In this document: piece after piece, positions 1 to 9,019 of the stretch
How positions within the stretch are numbered: position 1 is the stretch's first letter
How the letters are laid out: every line of letters starts with the position of its first letter
Assembly (NCBI GenBank): GCA_024687655.1
Contig: JAILEN010000168.1
Coordinates: forward strand, 1-42,176
Direction: 5' to 3'
From: Lachnospiraceae bacterium
GTDB lineage: Bacteria > Bacillota > Clostridia > Lachnospirales > Lachnospiraceae
DNA length: 42,176 bases
Translations under genes and position numbers: made by a program
Notes under the pieces: generated by a model
The model's database searches: none
Told to the model about the DNA's origin: nothing
What the model saw: the letters and a program-made list of their open reading frames with translations, nothing else

Positions 1-1
1 G

Positions 2-1387
2 CTTTCAGATGACGATCTTACATGGACCTTCAAGCTCCGTGAGGATGCTGTTTGGTCAAACGGCACACCCGTTACGGCAGCTGACTTCGTATTCGGATGG
101 CAGAGAGCAGTTGATCCTGCAGTAGCATCTGAGTACAGCTATATGCTTTCAGACATCGGTCAGGTTAAAAATGCAGCAGCTATCATCGCTGGCGATAAGG
201 ACAAGTCCGAGCTTGGCGTTACTGCTGTGGATGACCACACACTTCAGGTAGAGCTTGAGGCTCCCGTATCTTACTTCCTGAGCCTTATGTACTTCCCTAC
301 CTTCTATCCCGTAAATGAGGAGTTCTTCAACAGCTGCGGAGATTCCTATGCTACATCTCCCGACACACTCCTTTCCAACGGCGCATTTATCGTAGACGAT
401 TACGAGCCTGCAGCAACAGCTTTCCACCTTACAAAGAATGCTGATTACTATGACTCAAGCATCGTTTCACTTGCAGGTCTTAACTATCAGGTTATTCAGG
501 ATTCACAGCAGGCTCTTATGTCCTATCAGAGCGGCGATCTGGATATGACACTTGTAAACGGTGAGCAGGTTGACCAGGTTAAGGATGATCCCGCATTCCG
601 TGCTATCGGTGCAGGTTATCTGTGGTATGTATCTCCCAACATGAGTGCAGTACCCGAGCTTGCAAACCAGAACATCCGTTATGCACTGACATTTGCCATC
701 GATCGTGACGCTATCGCTGAGAACGTACTTAAGGACGGTTCCGCTCCTACATACACAGCAGTTCCTCCTCAGTTCGCAGCAGGTCCCGACGGATCCGATT
801 TCTCTGAGGATCAGACAAAGTTCGCTGATGTCTGCTCATTTGATTCCGCAAAGGCAGCTGACTACTGGCAGAAGGGTCTTTCAGAGCTTGGCGTTTCCGA
901 GATCTCTGTAGAGATGGTAGTTGACGCTGATGATGCTCCCCAGAAGGTGGCTCAGGTTCTTAAGGAGCAGTGGGAGAACACACTTCCCGGCTTCACTGTA
1001 GACCTCAGGGTTGAGCCTAAAAAGCAGCGTGTACAGGATATGCAGGATGGTAACTTCCAGCTTGGTCTCACACGTTGGGGACCTGACTATGCTGATCCCA
1101 TGACATACCTTGGTATGTGGATCACCGACAACGCCAACAACTACGGTCTGTGGTCAAACTCCGAGTATGACAAGATCATCGAGGAGTGCACAACAGGCGA
1201 GATCGCTACTGATGCCCAGAAGCGTTGGGCTAAGCTTTTCGATGCTGAGCAGATCGTAATGGACGAGGCAGTTATCTTCCCTCTTTACACACAGTGCAAT
1301 GCTGAGATGATCTCCACAAGCGTATCAGGCGTGGAGTTCCATCCCGTAGCACTTAACCGTGTATACAAGAGAGCTACGAAACAGTAA
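2..1387 (+). CDS. oppA: Oligopeptide ABC transporter substrate-binding protein OppA, 5' partial
   Basis: Extracytoplasmic solute-binding lipoprotein of an Opp/Dpp transporter that captures peptides and delivers them to the permease. The frame is open from the left edge of the window, so signal peptide and start lie outside; 461 residues are present. The first visible residues (TWTFKLREDAVWSNG, then PVTADFVFGWQRAVDP) are the family signature of SBP_bac_5 proteins. The C-terminal part has the usual RWGPDYADPMTYL and NNYGLWSNSEYD stretches of peptide binders. It is followed by oppB, C, D and F on the same strand, which settles the role. The 183-base spacer before oppB holds several hairpins, as is common where the binding protein is made in excess. 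Peptide specificity cannot be read from sequence. Confidence 0.93.
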   Translation, partial: LSDDDLTWTFKLREDAVWSNGTPVTAADFVFGWQRAVDPAVASEYSYMLSDIGQVKNAAAIIAGDKDKSELGVTAVDDHTLQVELEAPVSYFLSLMYFPTFYPVNEEFFNSCGDSYATSPDTLLSNGAFIVDDYEPAATAFHLTKNADYYDSSIVSLAGLNYQVIQDSQQALMSYQSGDLDMTLVNGEQVDQVKDDPAFRAIGAGYLWYVSPNMSAVPELANQNIRYALTFAIDRDAIAENVLKDGSAPTYTAVPPQFAAGPDGSDFSEDQTKFADVCSFDSAKAADYWQKGLSELGVSEISVEMVVDADDAPQKVAQVLKEQWENTLPGFTVDLRVEPKKQRVQDMQDGNFQLGLTRWGPDYADPMTYLGMWITDNANNYGLWSNSEYDKIIEECTTGEIATDAQKRWAKLFDAEQIVMDEAVIFPLYTQCNAEMISTSVSGVEFHPVALNRVYKRATKQ

Positions 1388-1450
1388 AGATCCTTCGCTA
1401 CGCTCAGGATGACCGTGTCATTCTGAGGAGCGACAGCGACGAAGAATCTT
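1387..1450. repeat. Inverted pair of the dispersed intergenic repeat
   Basis: Two copies of the dispersed repeat face each other. 1387-1413 is the minus-strand form of gtcatcctgagcgtagcgaa plus ggatctt; 1417-1450 is a longer plus-strand variant with ggagcgacagcgac inserted in the middle. Together they can fold into a long stem with a 3-base loop directly after the oppA stop codon. Such a structure could protect or end the oppA message. Confidence 0.8.
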
Positions 1451-1463
1451 ATTTGAAGAATTA

Positions 1464-1512
1464 GCAGCATAGGAGCTGCATTAGGATTGCGGGGTGTCAC
1501 AGCCTCGCAATC
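1464..1512 (+). promoter_or_regulatory. Two further hairpins in the oppA-oppB spacer
   Basis: GCAGC (1464-1468) pairs with GCTGC (1474-1478), and GATTGCG (1485-1491) pairs with CGCAATC (1506-1512), the latter followed by TTCTGTG. No long T run is present, so I read this as a partial terminator or RNA-stabilising region rather than a full stop. No other gene is seen in the spacer. Confidence 0.45.
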
Positions 1513-1570
1513 TTCTGTGCGTTTGTGACAGAGTTGTCGCAAACTAAAAAAATGAAAGGAAAACAAAACA

Positions 1571-2506
1571 TTGCGCAGATATGTTTTAAAAAGGGTACTT
1601 ACGGCGGTCTTTACCCTTCTGGCCATCCTGCTTGTGCTTTTCATCCTCATGCAGTTGATGCCGGGCTCGCCCTTCAATGACGAGAAGCTTAACGCCGACC
1701 AGCGTGCACTGCTGTACGCAAAATACGGACTGGATCAGCCCGTTCCCGTACAGTTTTTAAGATACGTTGGTAACATGCTGAGAGGGGATTTCGGAGTCAG
1801 CTACAAGATCTCCAAAAACACCCCCATTTCACAGCTCATTGCCAGCAGACTTCCGATCTCCATTAGGATCGGTCTTTTTGCGGTTACCATAGGAGCACTT
1901 ATTGGATTGGTGCTGGGCCTTGTGGCAGCACTTTTCCATGACACCTTCATAGACACCATAGCCACCATAATCTCGGTTATCGGTGTGTCGGTGCCGTCCT
2001 ACGTTTTCGCTCTGGCGCTGTCATTTGAGTTCGGCTTCAAGCTGTCCTGGTTCCCCATGCTTTTCAATTCACAGCATGAGCTGGCGTCCAGTGTGCTGCC
2101 CAGTGTGTCACTTTCCATGTTTACCATGGCGTCCATCGCCCGATTCACCCGAAGCGAGATGATGGAGGTTTTGGGATCCGAGTACATGCTCCTTGCAGAG
2201 AGTAAGGGTATCTCCGGTGGCGCGCTTATTTTCAGACACGCACTCCGCAATGCGCTGATCCCCATCATCACCGTTCTGGCTCCCCTCATCGTGGATCTGA
2301 TGACGGGCTCACTGGTGGTAGAAAAGATCTTCGCCATCCCCGGAGTGGGTTCACTTTTGGTAAATGCTATCCAGAGTAATGACTATAACGTGGTCATTTC
2401 CTTAAGCTTTATATATTCGGCTATGTACATAGCCATCATGCTGGTGGTGGATATACTCTACGGTATCATCGACCCCAGGATCAGACTGGCAAAGGAGGGC
2501 GACTGA
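1571..2506 (+). CDS. oppB: Oligopeptide ABC transporter permease OppB
   Basis: Inner-membrane permease of the peptide importer, 311 aa, normal length. The N-terminus (MRRYVLKRVLTAVFTLL) is the typical first helix of DppB/OppB. The EAA loop that docks the ATPases lies at about residues 203-236 (EYMLLAESKG followed by FRHALRNALIPI). The start is a TTG: AAAGGA at 1555-1560 is 10 bases upstream and no ATG in this frame fits as well. The gene is separated from oppC by one base, so the two are probably translated together. It forms a heterodimer with OppC. Confidence 0.93.
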   Translation: MRRYVLKRVLTAVFTLLAILLVLFILMQLMPGSPFNDEKLNADQRALLYAKYGLDQPVPVQFLRYVGNMLRGDFGVSYKISKNTPISQLIASRLPISIRIGLFAVTIGALIGLVLGLVAALFHDTFIDTIATIISVIGVSVPSYVFALALSFEFGFKLSWFPMLFNSQHELASSVLPSVSLSMFTMASIARFTRSEMMEVLGSEYMLLAESKGISGGALIFRHALRNALIPIITVLAPLIVDLMTGSLVVEKIFAIPGVGSLLVNAIQSNDYNVVISLSFIYSAMYIAIMLVVDILYGIIDPRIRLAKEGD

Positions 2507-2507
2507 T

Positions 2508-3566
2508 ATGGCAGATTTCGTAGAGATAAACAGCACGCCTGAAGACAATTTTACCGAGGCTGATTTCAAATTAAAAAATAATGTCGAAGATATAATGATC
2601 GACACCAACTTTGCTTCCCAGAGCTTCTGGAAGGAGGTAGGTGCCCAGTTCATCAAAAAGAAAAGTGCGGTGTTCGGACTCATCGCCATCATCATCATTA
2701 CGGTCTTGGCCATCATCGGACCCGGGATGAATGAGTATTCCTACTCCGATCAGGACCTTTTGAAAAAGAACTTTGCTCCCAGGATACCGGGTATCGAGAG
2801 CGTGGGCATCTTTGACGGAACGGAAAAGATCAGCACCACCACCGGCACCAAGGAGATCAACTACTACGAAGAGCAGAAGCAGCCGGATGTATATTTCTGG
2901 TTCGGCAGCGATAATTTCGGCCGTGATATCTGGACCCGTACCTGGTCCGGTGCCAGGGTTTCCCTGATCATCGCCGTGGCAGCTGCCATCATCGACATGC
3001 TCATCGGCATGAGCTACGGACTGATTTCCGGATATTTCGGCGGCAGGGTGGATATGGTGATGCAGAGGATACTTGAGGTATCAAACGGTATCCCCAGACT
3101 GGTCATCGTTACACTTTTGCTCCTGGTACTTAACCCCGGCATCATCACCATCGTTTTCGCACTGATGTTGACGGAGTGGATAGGTATGAGCCGTATCGCC
3201 CGTGCCGAGATGCTGAAATTAAAAGAGCAGGAATTTGTGCTGGCCTCACGCACACTGGGTGCCAGACCGCTTTTCATCATCTTTAAAGAGGTGCTTCCGA
3301 ACATCATCGGACCCATCATTACTCAGGTTATGTTCTCCATTCCTACGGCTATTTTCACCGAGGCATTTTTGTCCTTCGTAGGTCTGGGTATTCCCGTACC
3401 TCAGTGCAGCCTGGGTTCACTGATCTCAGAGGGATTTAACAGCTTTACCACCCATCCCTACCAGATAGTACCTCCCATCATCGTGATGGCACTTCTGATG
3501 CTTTCCTTCAACCTGGTGGCTGACGGAATGAGAGAAGCTTTGGATCCCAAGTTTAAGGAGATGTAA
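2508..3566 (+). CDS. oppC: Oligopeptide ABC transporter permease OppC
   Basis: Second membrane subunit, 352 aa. A cytoplasmic N-terminal tail of about 50 residues precedes the first helix (FGLIAIIIITVLAIIG). A long extracellular loop follows, ending in the family motif WFGSDNFGRDIWTRTWSGAR. The EAA loop is near residues 242-270 (EFVLASRTLGARPLFIIFKE). The tail and loop are usual for Firmicutes OppC. It is the partner of OppB and ends one base before oppD. Confidence 0.93.
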   Translation: MADFVEINSTPEDNFTEADFKLKNNVEDIMIDTNFASQSFWKEVGAQFIKKKSAVFGLIAIIIITVLAIIGPGMNEYSYSDQDLLKKNFAPRIPGIESVGIFDGTEKISTTTGTKEINYYEEQKQPDVYFWFGSDNFGRDIWTRTWSGARVSLIIAVAAAIIDMLIGMSYGLISGYFGGRVDMVMQRILEVSNGIPRLVIVTLLLLVLNPGIITIVFALMLTEWIGMSRIARAEMLKLKEQEFVLASRTLGARPLFIIFKEVLPNIIGPIITQVMFSIPTAIFTEAFLSFVGLGIPVPQCSLGSLISEGFNSFTTHPYQIVPPIIVMALLMLSFNLVADGMREALDPKFKEM

Positions 3567-3567
3567 A

Positions 3568-4653
3568 ATGGCTGAAAAGATATTGGAAATAAATAATCTG
3601 GATATCACCTTCAAGACCACCGCGGGAGAGGTACATGCCATCCGCGGGATCAACGTGGATCTGGAAAAGGGCGAGACCGTTGCCATAGTGGGTGAGTCGG
3701 GCTCCGGAAAATCGGTTACCATGAAGGCGGCCATGGGTATCCTGGCCAGCAATGCCACGGTAAATTCCGGCTCCATCATCTTCCGCTATCACCATCAGGA
3801 CGGAAGCCCTACAGAGGTGGATATCCTTCAAAAGGATAAAAAGTGGATCAGAAAGCACATCAACGGTAAGCGGATCTCCATGGTTTTCCAGGATCCCATG
3901 ACCAGTCTTGATCCCACCATGAATATAGGAAAGCAGATCATGGAGGGCATGATCTGGCACTATAACACCCCCAAGGAGGAGGCTTTTAAAAAGGCAGTGA
4001 ACCTCCTCAAGGAGGTGGGTATCGAGGATGCGGAAAAGAGGATGAAGCAGTATCCCCACCAGCTGTCCGGTGGTATGAGACAGCGTGTGGTAATTGCTAT
4101 CGCTTTGGCCTGCGATCCCGATCTTTTGATCTGCGACGAGCCTACCACGGCGCTGGACGTTACCATCCAGGCCAAGATCCTGGAGCTCATCAAGAGGATA
4201 CAAAAGGAGAGAGGCATCTCCGTTATCTATATCACCCATGATCTGGGCGTGGTAGCCAAGGTGGCGGATTACGTCAACGTTATGTACGCCGGCAAGATCG
4301 TGGAGGTGGGCAACATCAACGAGATCTACTACGATCCCAAGCACCCCTACACCTGGGGACTGCTTTCGGCTATGCCGGATCTGGAGACCGATGATGACAG
4401 GCTTTATACCATCCCCGGTTCGCCCCCCAACCTTTTGCATGAAAAGGAGGGAGACGCTTTTGCTCCCAGAAACCGCTATGCCCTTGAGATTGATGACAAG
4501 GCTGAGCCTCCCATGTTCAAGGTGAGTGATACCCATTTTGCAGCCACATGGCTTTTAGATCCCAGAGCTCCCAAGTGCGAGATGCCGGGGGAGCTTCAGG
4601 AGAGGATCGAGCGAATGAAGAAGGAGGCAAATATCGATGGCAGTAAATTATAA
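3568..4653 (+). CDS. oppD: Oligopeptide ABC transporter ATP-binding protein OppD
   Basis: Cytoplasmic ATPase subunit, 361 aa. Walker A GESGSGKS at about residues 43-50, signature LSGGMRQR near 166 and Walker B LLICDEPTTALD near 187 are all intact. The C-terminal oligopeptide-transporter region (KHPYTWGLLSAMPDL, then IPGSPPNL) identifies it as an Opp/Dpp subunit rather than a general ABC ATPase. The last 17 bases overlap the start of oppF. Confidence 0.94.
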   Translation: MAEKILEINNLDITFKTTAGEVHAIRGINVDLEKGETVAIVGESGSGKSVTMKAAMGILASNATVNSGSIIFRYHHQDGSPTEVDILQKDKKWIRKHINGKRISMVFQDPMTSLDPTMNIGKQIMEGMIWHYNTPKEEAFKKAVNLLKEVGIEDAEKRMKQYPHQLSGGMRQRVVIAIALACDPDLLICDEPTTALDVTIQAKILELIKRIQKERGISVIYITHDLGVVAKVADYVNVMYAGKIVEVGNINEIYYDPKHPYTWGLLSAMPDLETDDDRLYTIPGSPPNLLHEKEGDAFAPRNRYALEIDDKAEPPMFKVSDTHFAATWLLDPRAPKCEMPGELQERIERMKKEANIDGSKL

Positions 4654-5572
4654 TGCAGATCCGATCCTGAAGGTGAAGGATCTAAAACAGCATTTTAAGA
4701 TAAACGAATCCTATACCGTAAAGGCCGTGGACGGAGTCAGCTTTGAAATCTATCCCGGCGAGACCTACGGTCTGGTGGGTGAGTCCGGTTCCGGCAAGTC
4801 CACCATCGGCAGATCCGTTATCAGATTATATGATCCCACTGCGGGACAGATCGAATTTGACGGTCTCGACATTTCCGGGAAGATGAGACGCTCCACGGAA
4901 AATGAGCTGCGTACCAAGATGCAGATGATATTCCAGGATCCCATGGCTTCCCTGAATCCCAGAAAGACAGTGGGTGAGATCATCGGTGAGGGACTGGACA
5001 TCCACAAAAGCGTCAGCTCCAGACAGGAGAGGGACGAGAAGGTTGGAGCCATTTTGGAAAAAGTGGGTCTGGCAAAGGAGCACCGCACCAGATATCCCCA
5101 TCAGTTTTCCGGCGGACAGAGACAGCGTGTGGGTATTGCCAGGGCGCTGATCATGAATCCCAAGCTCATCATCGCGGATGAGTGTATCTCCGCTCTTGAC
5201 GTGTCCATCCAGGCTCAGGTGGTGAACCTGATGAAGGACATCCAGGAGGAGACGGGCACAGCCTATCTTTTCATTGCCCACGACCTGTCCATGGTAAAGT
5301 ATATTTCCGACAGGATAGGAGTGCTGCACCTGGGTCATCTTTTGGAGACAGGTACCAAGGATGAGATCTTTGACAATCCCATCCATCCCTATACAAAGAG
5401 CCTGCTTTCGGCTATCCCCGCACCCAATCCGGTGGTGGAAAAGCAGCGTGAGGCCCTGACATATGACTACAAGACCAGCGGCATCAACTACAGCGAGGGC
5501 ACCTATCACAAGATAGATGGTTCCCACTATGTGAAGTGCACGGACGAAGAATTAGAAAAGTGGACTAAATAA
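4637..5572 (+). CDS. oppF: Oligopeptide ABC transporter ATP-binding protein OppF
   Basis: Second ATPase of the peptide importer, 311 aa. Walker A GESGSGKS is at about residues 49-56, the signature [10 protein letters not shown] near 158, and Walker B reads [12 protein letters not shown]. The C-terminal [12 protein letters not shown] is the usual Opp extension. The start codon lies inside the end of oppD with AAGGAGG at 4621-4627, showing translational coupling. It is the last gene of the operon; a hairpin at 5650-5683 follows. Confidence 0.94.
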   Translation: MAVNYNADPILKVKDLKQHFKINESYTVKAVDGVSFEIYPGETYGLVGESGSGKSTIGRSVIRLYDPTAGQIEFDGLDISGKMRRSTENELRTKMQMIFQDPMASLNPRKTVGEIIGEGLDIHKSVSSRQERDEKVGAILEKVGLAKEHRTRYPHQFSGGQRQRVGIARALIMNPKLIIADECISALDVSIQAQVVNLMKDIQEETGTAYLFIAHDLSMVKYISDRIGVLHLGHLLETGTKDEIFDNPIHPYTKSLLSAIPAPNPVVEKQREALTYDYKTSGINYSEGTYHKIDGSHYVKCTDEELEKWTK

Positions 5573-5619
5573 GGATTAGAAAAAATGAACTTTTGACACT
5601 TTAATCATAATATTTTCAC

Positions 5620-5648
5620 TTGAATTTTTAGTTGAAACATACTACAAT
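5620..5648 (+). promoter_or_regulatory. Candidate sigma-A promoter after the opp operon
   Basis: TTGAAT (5620-5625) and TACAAT (5643-5648) are separated by 17 bases. Transcription would begin inside the adjacent hairpin at 5650-5683, so this may drive the downstream ATPase gene with a structured leader. Confidence 0.4.
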
Positions 5649-5649
5649 A

Positions 5650-5683
5650 AACAGGCTTGCCGAAATATCGGTGAGCCTGTTTT
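5650..5683 (+). terminator. Hairpin terminator after oppF
   Basis: A 13-bp stem with two G-T pairs: AACAGGCTTGCCG (5650-5662) against CGGTGAGCCTGTT (5669-5681), six-base loop, short T run after it. It probably ends the opp transcript. Confidence 0.65.
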
Positions 5684-5705
5684 AGCTCATGTCGATGTGG
5701 ATCAT

Positions 5706-5732
5706 GTCATTCTGAGCGCAGCGAAGAATCTT
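5706..5732 (+). repeat. Dispersed intergenic repeat copy
   Basis: Reads gtcattctgagcgcagcgaa then gaatctt, one copy in plus orientation, about 44 bases before the next start codon. Confidence 0.8.
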
Positions 5733-5775
5733 TCCCACGACGTGGCGCTTTAATTCTTGGTGTGAAGGTTTTAAT

Positions 5776-7158
5776 ATGTTTATTGGTAGAGAGAGAGAGC
5801 TCAGACAGTTGGAGGAGTTCCTGGAAAACAGCGACAAAAGGGTGTTTTGCCTCTACGGACGTCAGGGAATAGGAAAGTCCGCGCTGCTTAAGGGTTTTTT
5901 AAAGGAACACCGGGGAGTCTATTTTCCTGCATACAAGACTACGGAGGACCAGCAGCTTTTACTGCTTCAGAATGTTTTGAACATTAAAAAGGCTGACAGT
6001 CTGGAGGCGGTTTTAAACGAGGTCACCGATATCGCGGGGAATGAGAGATTTGCGTTTGTCATCGATCACTACGGTGATTTTGCCAAGACCGATGAGAGCT
6101 ACGCAGCCATCCTCCACTCCTTTTTAAAGGAGCGCTGGTATGACAACAATATCAAGCTGATCCTCTGTGAGGATTCATATCTTACAGCCAACAAGCTCAT
6201 GCTTTCGGCAGGTGCCATCTGGCAGGATTTCGAGCCTGAGATCATGGAGCTTAAGTGCATGGACTTTTATGATTCGGCCAGGTTCTTTGCGGATGCCACG
6301 CCGGAGGAAAAGATATTCTATTTCGGTCTGACGGGAGGTATGCCCTGCTATCTCAAGCAGGTCAGGGATGACATCGAGCATTCCGTTGAAAACGTGTTTT
6401 TGCGACATACCTCGGAGATGGGCATTTTGCCTGAAAAGCAGATCGCTTCCGAGCTTCGGGAGATGTCCTACTACAACAGGATGCTTCTGACCTTAGCTTC
6501 GGGAAAGACCCGTGTCAATCAGATAGCGGAGGATGTGAAAAAGCCCAAGGACGTGGTGGTGCCCTATCTTAAAAAGCTTATGAGCATCGGCATAGTTCAA
6601 AAGGAGAATCCCATCACCGAAAAGGACAACCGGAAAAAGACCAGATATTCCATTGTTAATGAGAGCGACATCTTTTGGTATAAATTCATAGCCCCCAATA
6701 TGGACATGTACCTCTGCGGAGACAGGCAGAGGCTGCTTAGCGAAAAGATAATGCCCAATGTGGCGGATTATATGCGGCAGGTTTTCATCCATGTTTGCAA
6801 GGACTATATGATAAAACGTGCCGCGGATCCCGATTTCCCGGCCAGGCTTCATGAGGTGGGAAACTGGTGGGAAAATGACGATGAGAAGATGACCACCGCC
6901 GGCTTTGACCTGGTGGCCATAGGGGAGAACAAGGGCGCCCCGGCCATGCTTTTTGCCAGGTGCTTTTACGATGAGGATCCCATCGATATAGCCACATTGA
7001 AGTCCCTTATCGACCTCACCAGGCATCTCAAGACCAGCGACAATACATATTATGTTATTTTTTCAAAATCAGGCTTCAATGCCAGCGCTCAAACAGCTGC
7101 TTCGGCTATTAAGAATATAATACTTATCAGTATGAAGGAAGTTTGTGAGTACAAATAA
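5776..7158 (+). CDS. Archaeal-type AAA ATPase (ATPase_2/DUF234 family) with degenerate motifs
   Basis: 460 aa. The N-terminus MFIGRERELRQLEEFL and Walker A GRQGIGKS (residues 28-35) place it in the archaeal ATPase_2 family. A winged-helix segment lies near 238-280 (SGKTRVNQIAEDVKKPKDVV). The C-terminus matches the DUF234 nuclease-like domain (VGNWWEND, then FDLVAIGENKG). Two key spots differ from the family: the Walker B Asp97 is followed by His where Glu is usual, and the DUF234 ExK-like spot reads MLFARCFY. Nucleotide hydrolysis and nuclease activity may therefore be weak or lost. The cellular role of this family is unknown. The RBS is weak (GAAGG). It stands between the opp operon and the transketolase genes, with 14 bases to the latter. 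Confidence 0.8.
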   Translation: MFIGRERELRQLEEFLENSDKRVFCLYGRQGIGKSALLKGFLKEHRGVYFPAYKTTEDQQLLLLQNVLNIKKADSLEAVLNEVTDIAGNERFAFVIDHYGDFAKTDESYAAILHSFLKERWYDNNIKLILCEDSYLTANKLMLSAGAIWQDFEPEIMELKCMDFYDSARFFADATPEEKIFYFGLTGGMPCYLKQVRDDIEHSVENVFLRHTSEMGILPEKQIASELREMSYYNRMLLTLASGKTRVNQIAEDVKKPKDVVVPYLKKLMSIGIVQKENPITEKDNRKKTRYSIVNESDIFWYKFIAPNMDMYLCGDRQRLLSEKIMPNVADYMRQVFIHVCKDYMIKRAADPDFPARLHEVGNWWENDDEKMTTAGFDLVAIGENKGAPAMLFARCFYDEDPIDIATLKSLIDLTRHLKTSDNTYYVIFSKSGFNASAQTAASAIKNIILISMKEVCEYK

Positions 7159-7172
7159 AAAGGAGGAGAAAG

Positions 7173-8003
7173 ATGACGACACAGGAACTGAAAAAAATGG
7201 CAGTCAAGGTCCGTCAGGGTATTGTAGAAAGTACCCATGCCGCAAAGTGCGGACATCCCGGCGGATCACTTTCAGCAGCAGAGGTATTCACCTATCTGTA
7301 TTTTGAGGAGATGAATATCGACCCGAAGAATCCTCAGGATCCTAAGAGGGACAGATTTGTTTTATCCAAGGGACATACCGCTCCGGGACTTTACTCTGCT
7401 ATGGCTAACCGCGGATATTTCCCGGTGGAGGAGCTTAAGACTCTCCGTCACACAGGATCACACCTTCAGGGACATCCCTGTGTAACACATACTCCGGGTA
7501 TCGATGCATCATCCGGATCCCTGGGTCAGGGAATCTCCGTTGCTTGTGGTATGGCACTTTCAGCGAAGCTGACCAACGACGATTACCGCGTATACACCCT
7601 TTTGGGTGACGGTGAGATCGAGGAGGGCCAGGTTTGGGAGGCAGCTATGTTTGCCGGCAACAGAAAGCTGGACAACCTGGTTGTCATCGTGGACAATAAC
7701 AACCTTCAGATCGACGGACCCATCACCGAGGTCAATTCCCCCTATCCCATCGTGGACAAGTTCAGGGCTTTTAATTTCCACGTGATCGAGGTGGCTGACG
7801 GTAATGATATGGACCAGATCGCAGCTGCCTTTAAGGAGGCACGTGAGACCAAGGGTGCTCCCTCAGCCATCGTTATGAAGACGGTGAAGGGTAAGGGAGT
7901 TTCATATATGGAGAACTCCGTAGGCTGGCACGGCAAGGCTCCCAACGATGAGGAGTACGAGCAGGCCATGAAGGAATTAAAGGAGGTAGAAGCAAATGTC
8001 TGA
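7173..8003 (+). CDS. Transketolase, N-terminal (thiamine diphosphate) subunit
   Basis: 276 aa, the half-length form in which the enzyme is split over two genes. It carries the thiamine-diphosphate binding half: CGHPGGSLSAAEV near residue 26, LSKGHTAPGLYSAM, and GDGEIEEGQVWEA near 147 with VDNNNLQIDG downstream, the metal/TPP motif. Together with the next gene it moves two-carbon units between sugar phosphates in the pentose phosphate pathway. The RBS AGGAGG is well placed before ATG 7173. The last 8 bases overlap the C-terminal subunit, so the two halves are made in step. Confidence 0.95.
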   Translation: MTTQELKKMAVKVRQGIVESTHAAKCGHPGGSLSAAEVFTYLYFEEMNIDPKNPQDPKRDRFVLSKGHTAPGLYSAMANRGYFPVEELKTLRHTGSHLQGHPCVTHTPGIDASSGSLGQGISVACGMALSAKLTNDDYRVYTLLGDGEIEEGQVWEAAMFAGNRKLDNLVVIVDNNNLQIDGPITEVNSPYPIVDKFRAFNFHVIEVADGNDMDQIAAAFKEARETKGAPSAIVMKTVKGKGVSYMENSVGWHGKAPNDEEYEQAMKELKEVEANV

Positions 8004-8934
8004 TTTTAAACCGGTTGCAACCAGAGACAGCTATGGTAATGCCTTAGTTGAACTTGGCAAAAAATATGATAATGTTTTCGTTTTGGATGCAGACCTTGCG
8101 GCTGCCACCAAGACAGGTGTATTTAAAAAGGAATTTCCCGACAGGCATATTGACTGCGGTATCCAGGAGAGCAACATGGTAGGCGTGGCAGCAGGAATGG
8201 CTGCTACCGGCAAGGTACCCTTCTGCTCCACCTTTGCAATGTTTGCTGCAGGCCGTGCATATGAGCAGGTGAGAAACTCAGTATGCTATCCTCACTTCAA
8301 TGTAAAGATCGGTGCTACCCATGCAGGTATCTCCGTTGGTGAGGACGGTGCTTCACATCAGTGCCTCGAGGACATCGCACTCATGCGTGAGCTTCCCGGC
8401 ATGGTAGTCATCAACCCTGCCGACGACATCGAGGCAAAGGCAGCGGTTGAGGCAGCTTACAAGCATGAGGGTCCTGTATACATGCGCTTCGGCAGACTGG
8501 CAGTGCCCATTATAAATGACAATCCCGATTACAAGTTTGAGATCGGCAAGGGTGTGACACTGCGTGAGGGTTCGGATGTATCCCTTATCGCCACCGGCCT
8601 GGAGGTAGGTGAGACCCTGGCAGCAGCTGATATGCTGGCAGCTGACGGCATCAAGGCTGAGGTGATCAACATCCATACCATCAAGCCTCTTGACGAGGAG
8701 CTGGTGATGGCTACCGCCAAAAAGACAGGCAAGGTAGTGACCATCGAGGAGCACTGGGTTAACGGAGGCTTAGGATCTGCAGTAGCAGAGGTGCTTTCCG
8801 AGAAGTGCCCTACTCTCATGAAGAGGATCGGAGTATATGACACCTTTGGTGAGTCCGGCCCCGCCAAGGAGCTTTTGCATAAGTATGAGCTGGACGCTGA
8901 GGGAATCTACAAGCAGGTTAAGGCATTTTTATAA
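7996..8934 (+). CDS. Transketolase, C-terminal subunit
   Basis: 312 aa. It holds the pyrimidine-binding and C-terminal domains: DADLAAATKTG, DCGIQESNMVGVAAGMA with the expected catalytic Glu58, HAGISVGEDGASHQ, and the C-terminal VTIEEHWVNGGLGSAV. It forms the active enzyme with the upstream subunit. The start lies within the upstream gene behind AAAGGAGG. Confidence 0.95.
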   Translation: MSDFKPVATRDSYGNALVELGKKYDNVFVLDADLAAATKTGVFKKEFPDRHIDCGIQESNMVGVAAGMAATGKVPFCSTFAMFAAGRAYEQVRNSVCYPHFNVKIGATHAGISVGEDGASHQCLEDIALMRELPGMVVINPADDIEAKAAVEAAYKHEGPVYMRFGRLAVPIINDNPDYKFEIGKGVTLREGSDVSLIATGLEVGETLAAADMLAADGIKAEVINIHTIKPLDEELVMATAKKTGKVVTIEEHWVNGGLGSAVAEVLSEKCPTLMKRIGVYDTFGESGPAKELLHKYELDAEGIYKQVKAFL

Positions 8935-9005
8935 GATTCTTCGACGTTGTCGCTCCTCAGAATGACAGTGGATTTTTGTCATCCTGAGCGTAGCGAAGGA
9001 TCCTT
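8933..9005. repeat. Inverted pair of the dispersed repeat
   Basis: A minus-strand long variant (8933-8966, with the extra GTTGTCGCTCCTC block) faces a plus-strand short copy (8978-9005). The pair fills the gap between transketolase and the phosphohexomutase and ends 14 bases before the next start codon. It could fold as a hairpin in the leader of the next gene. Confidence 0.8.
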
Positions 9006-9019
9006 AACGAGGATTACAT

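Noticed and set aside
3553-4536. 327-codon minus-strand open frame over oppD
   Set aside because: It lies opposite a fully supported ATPase gene and shows no family motif; shadow of codon bias. The same applies to the minus-strand frames over oppF, the mutase and tocopherol-cyclase-like genes.
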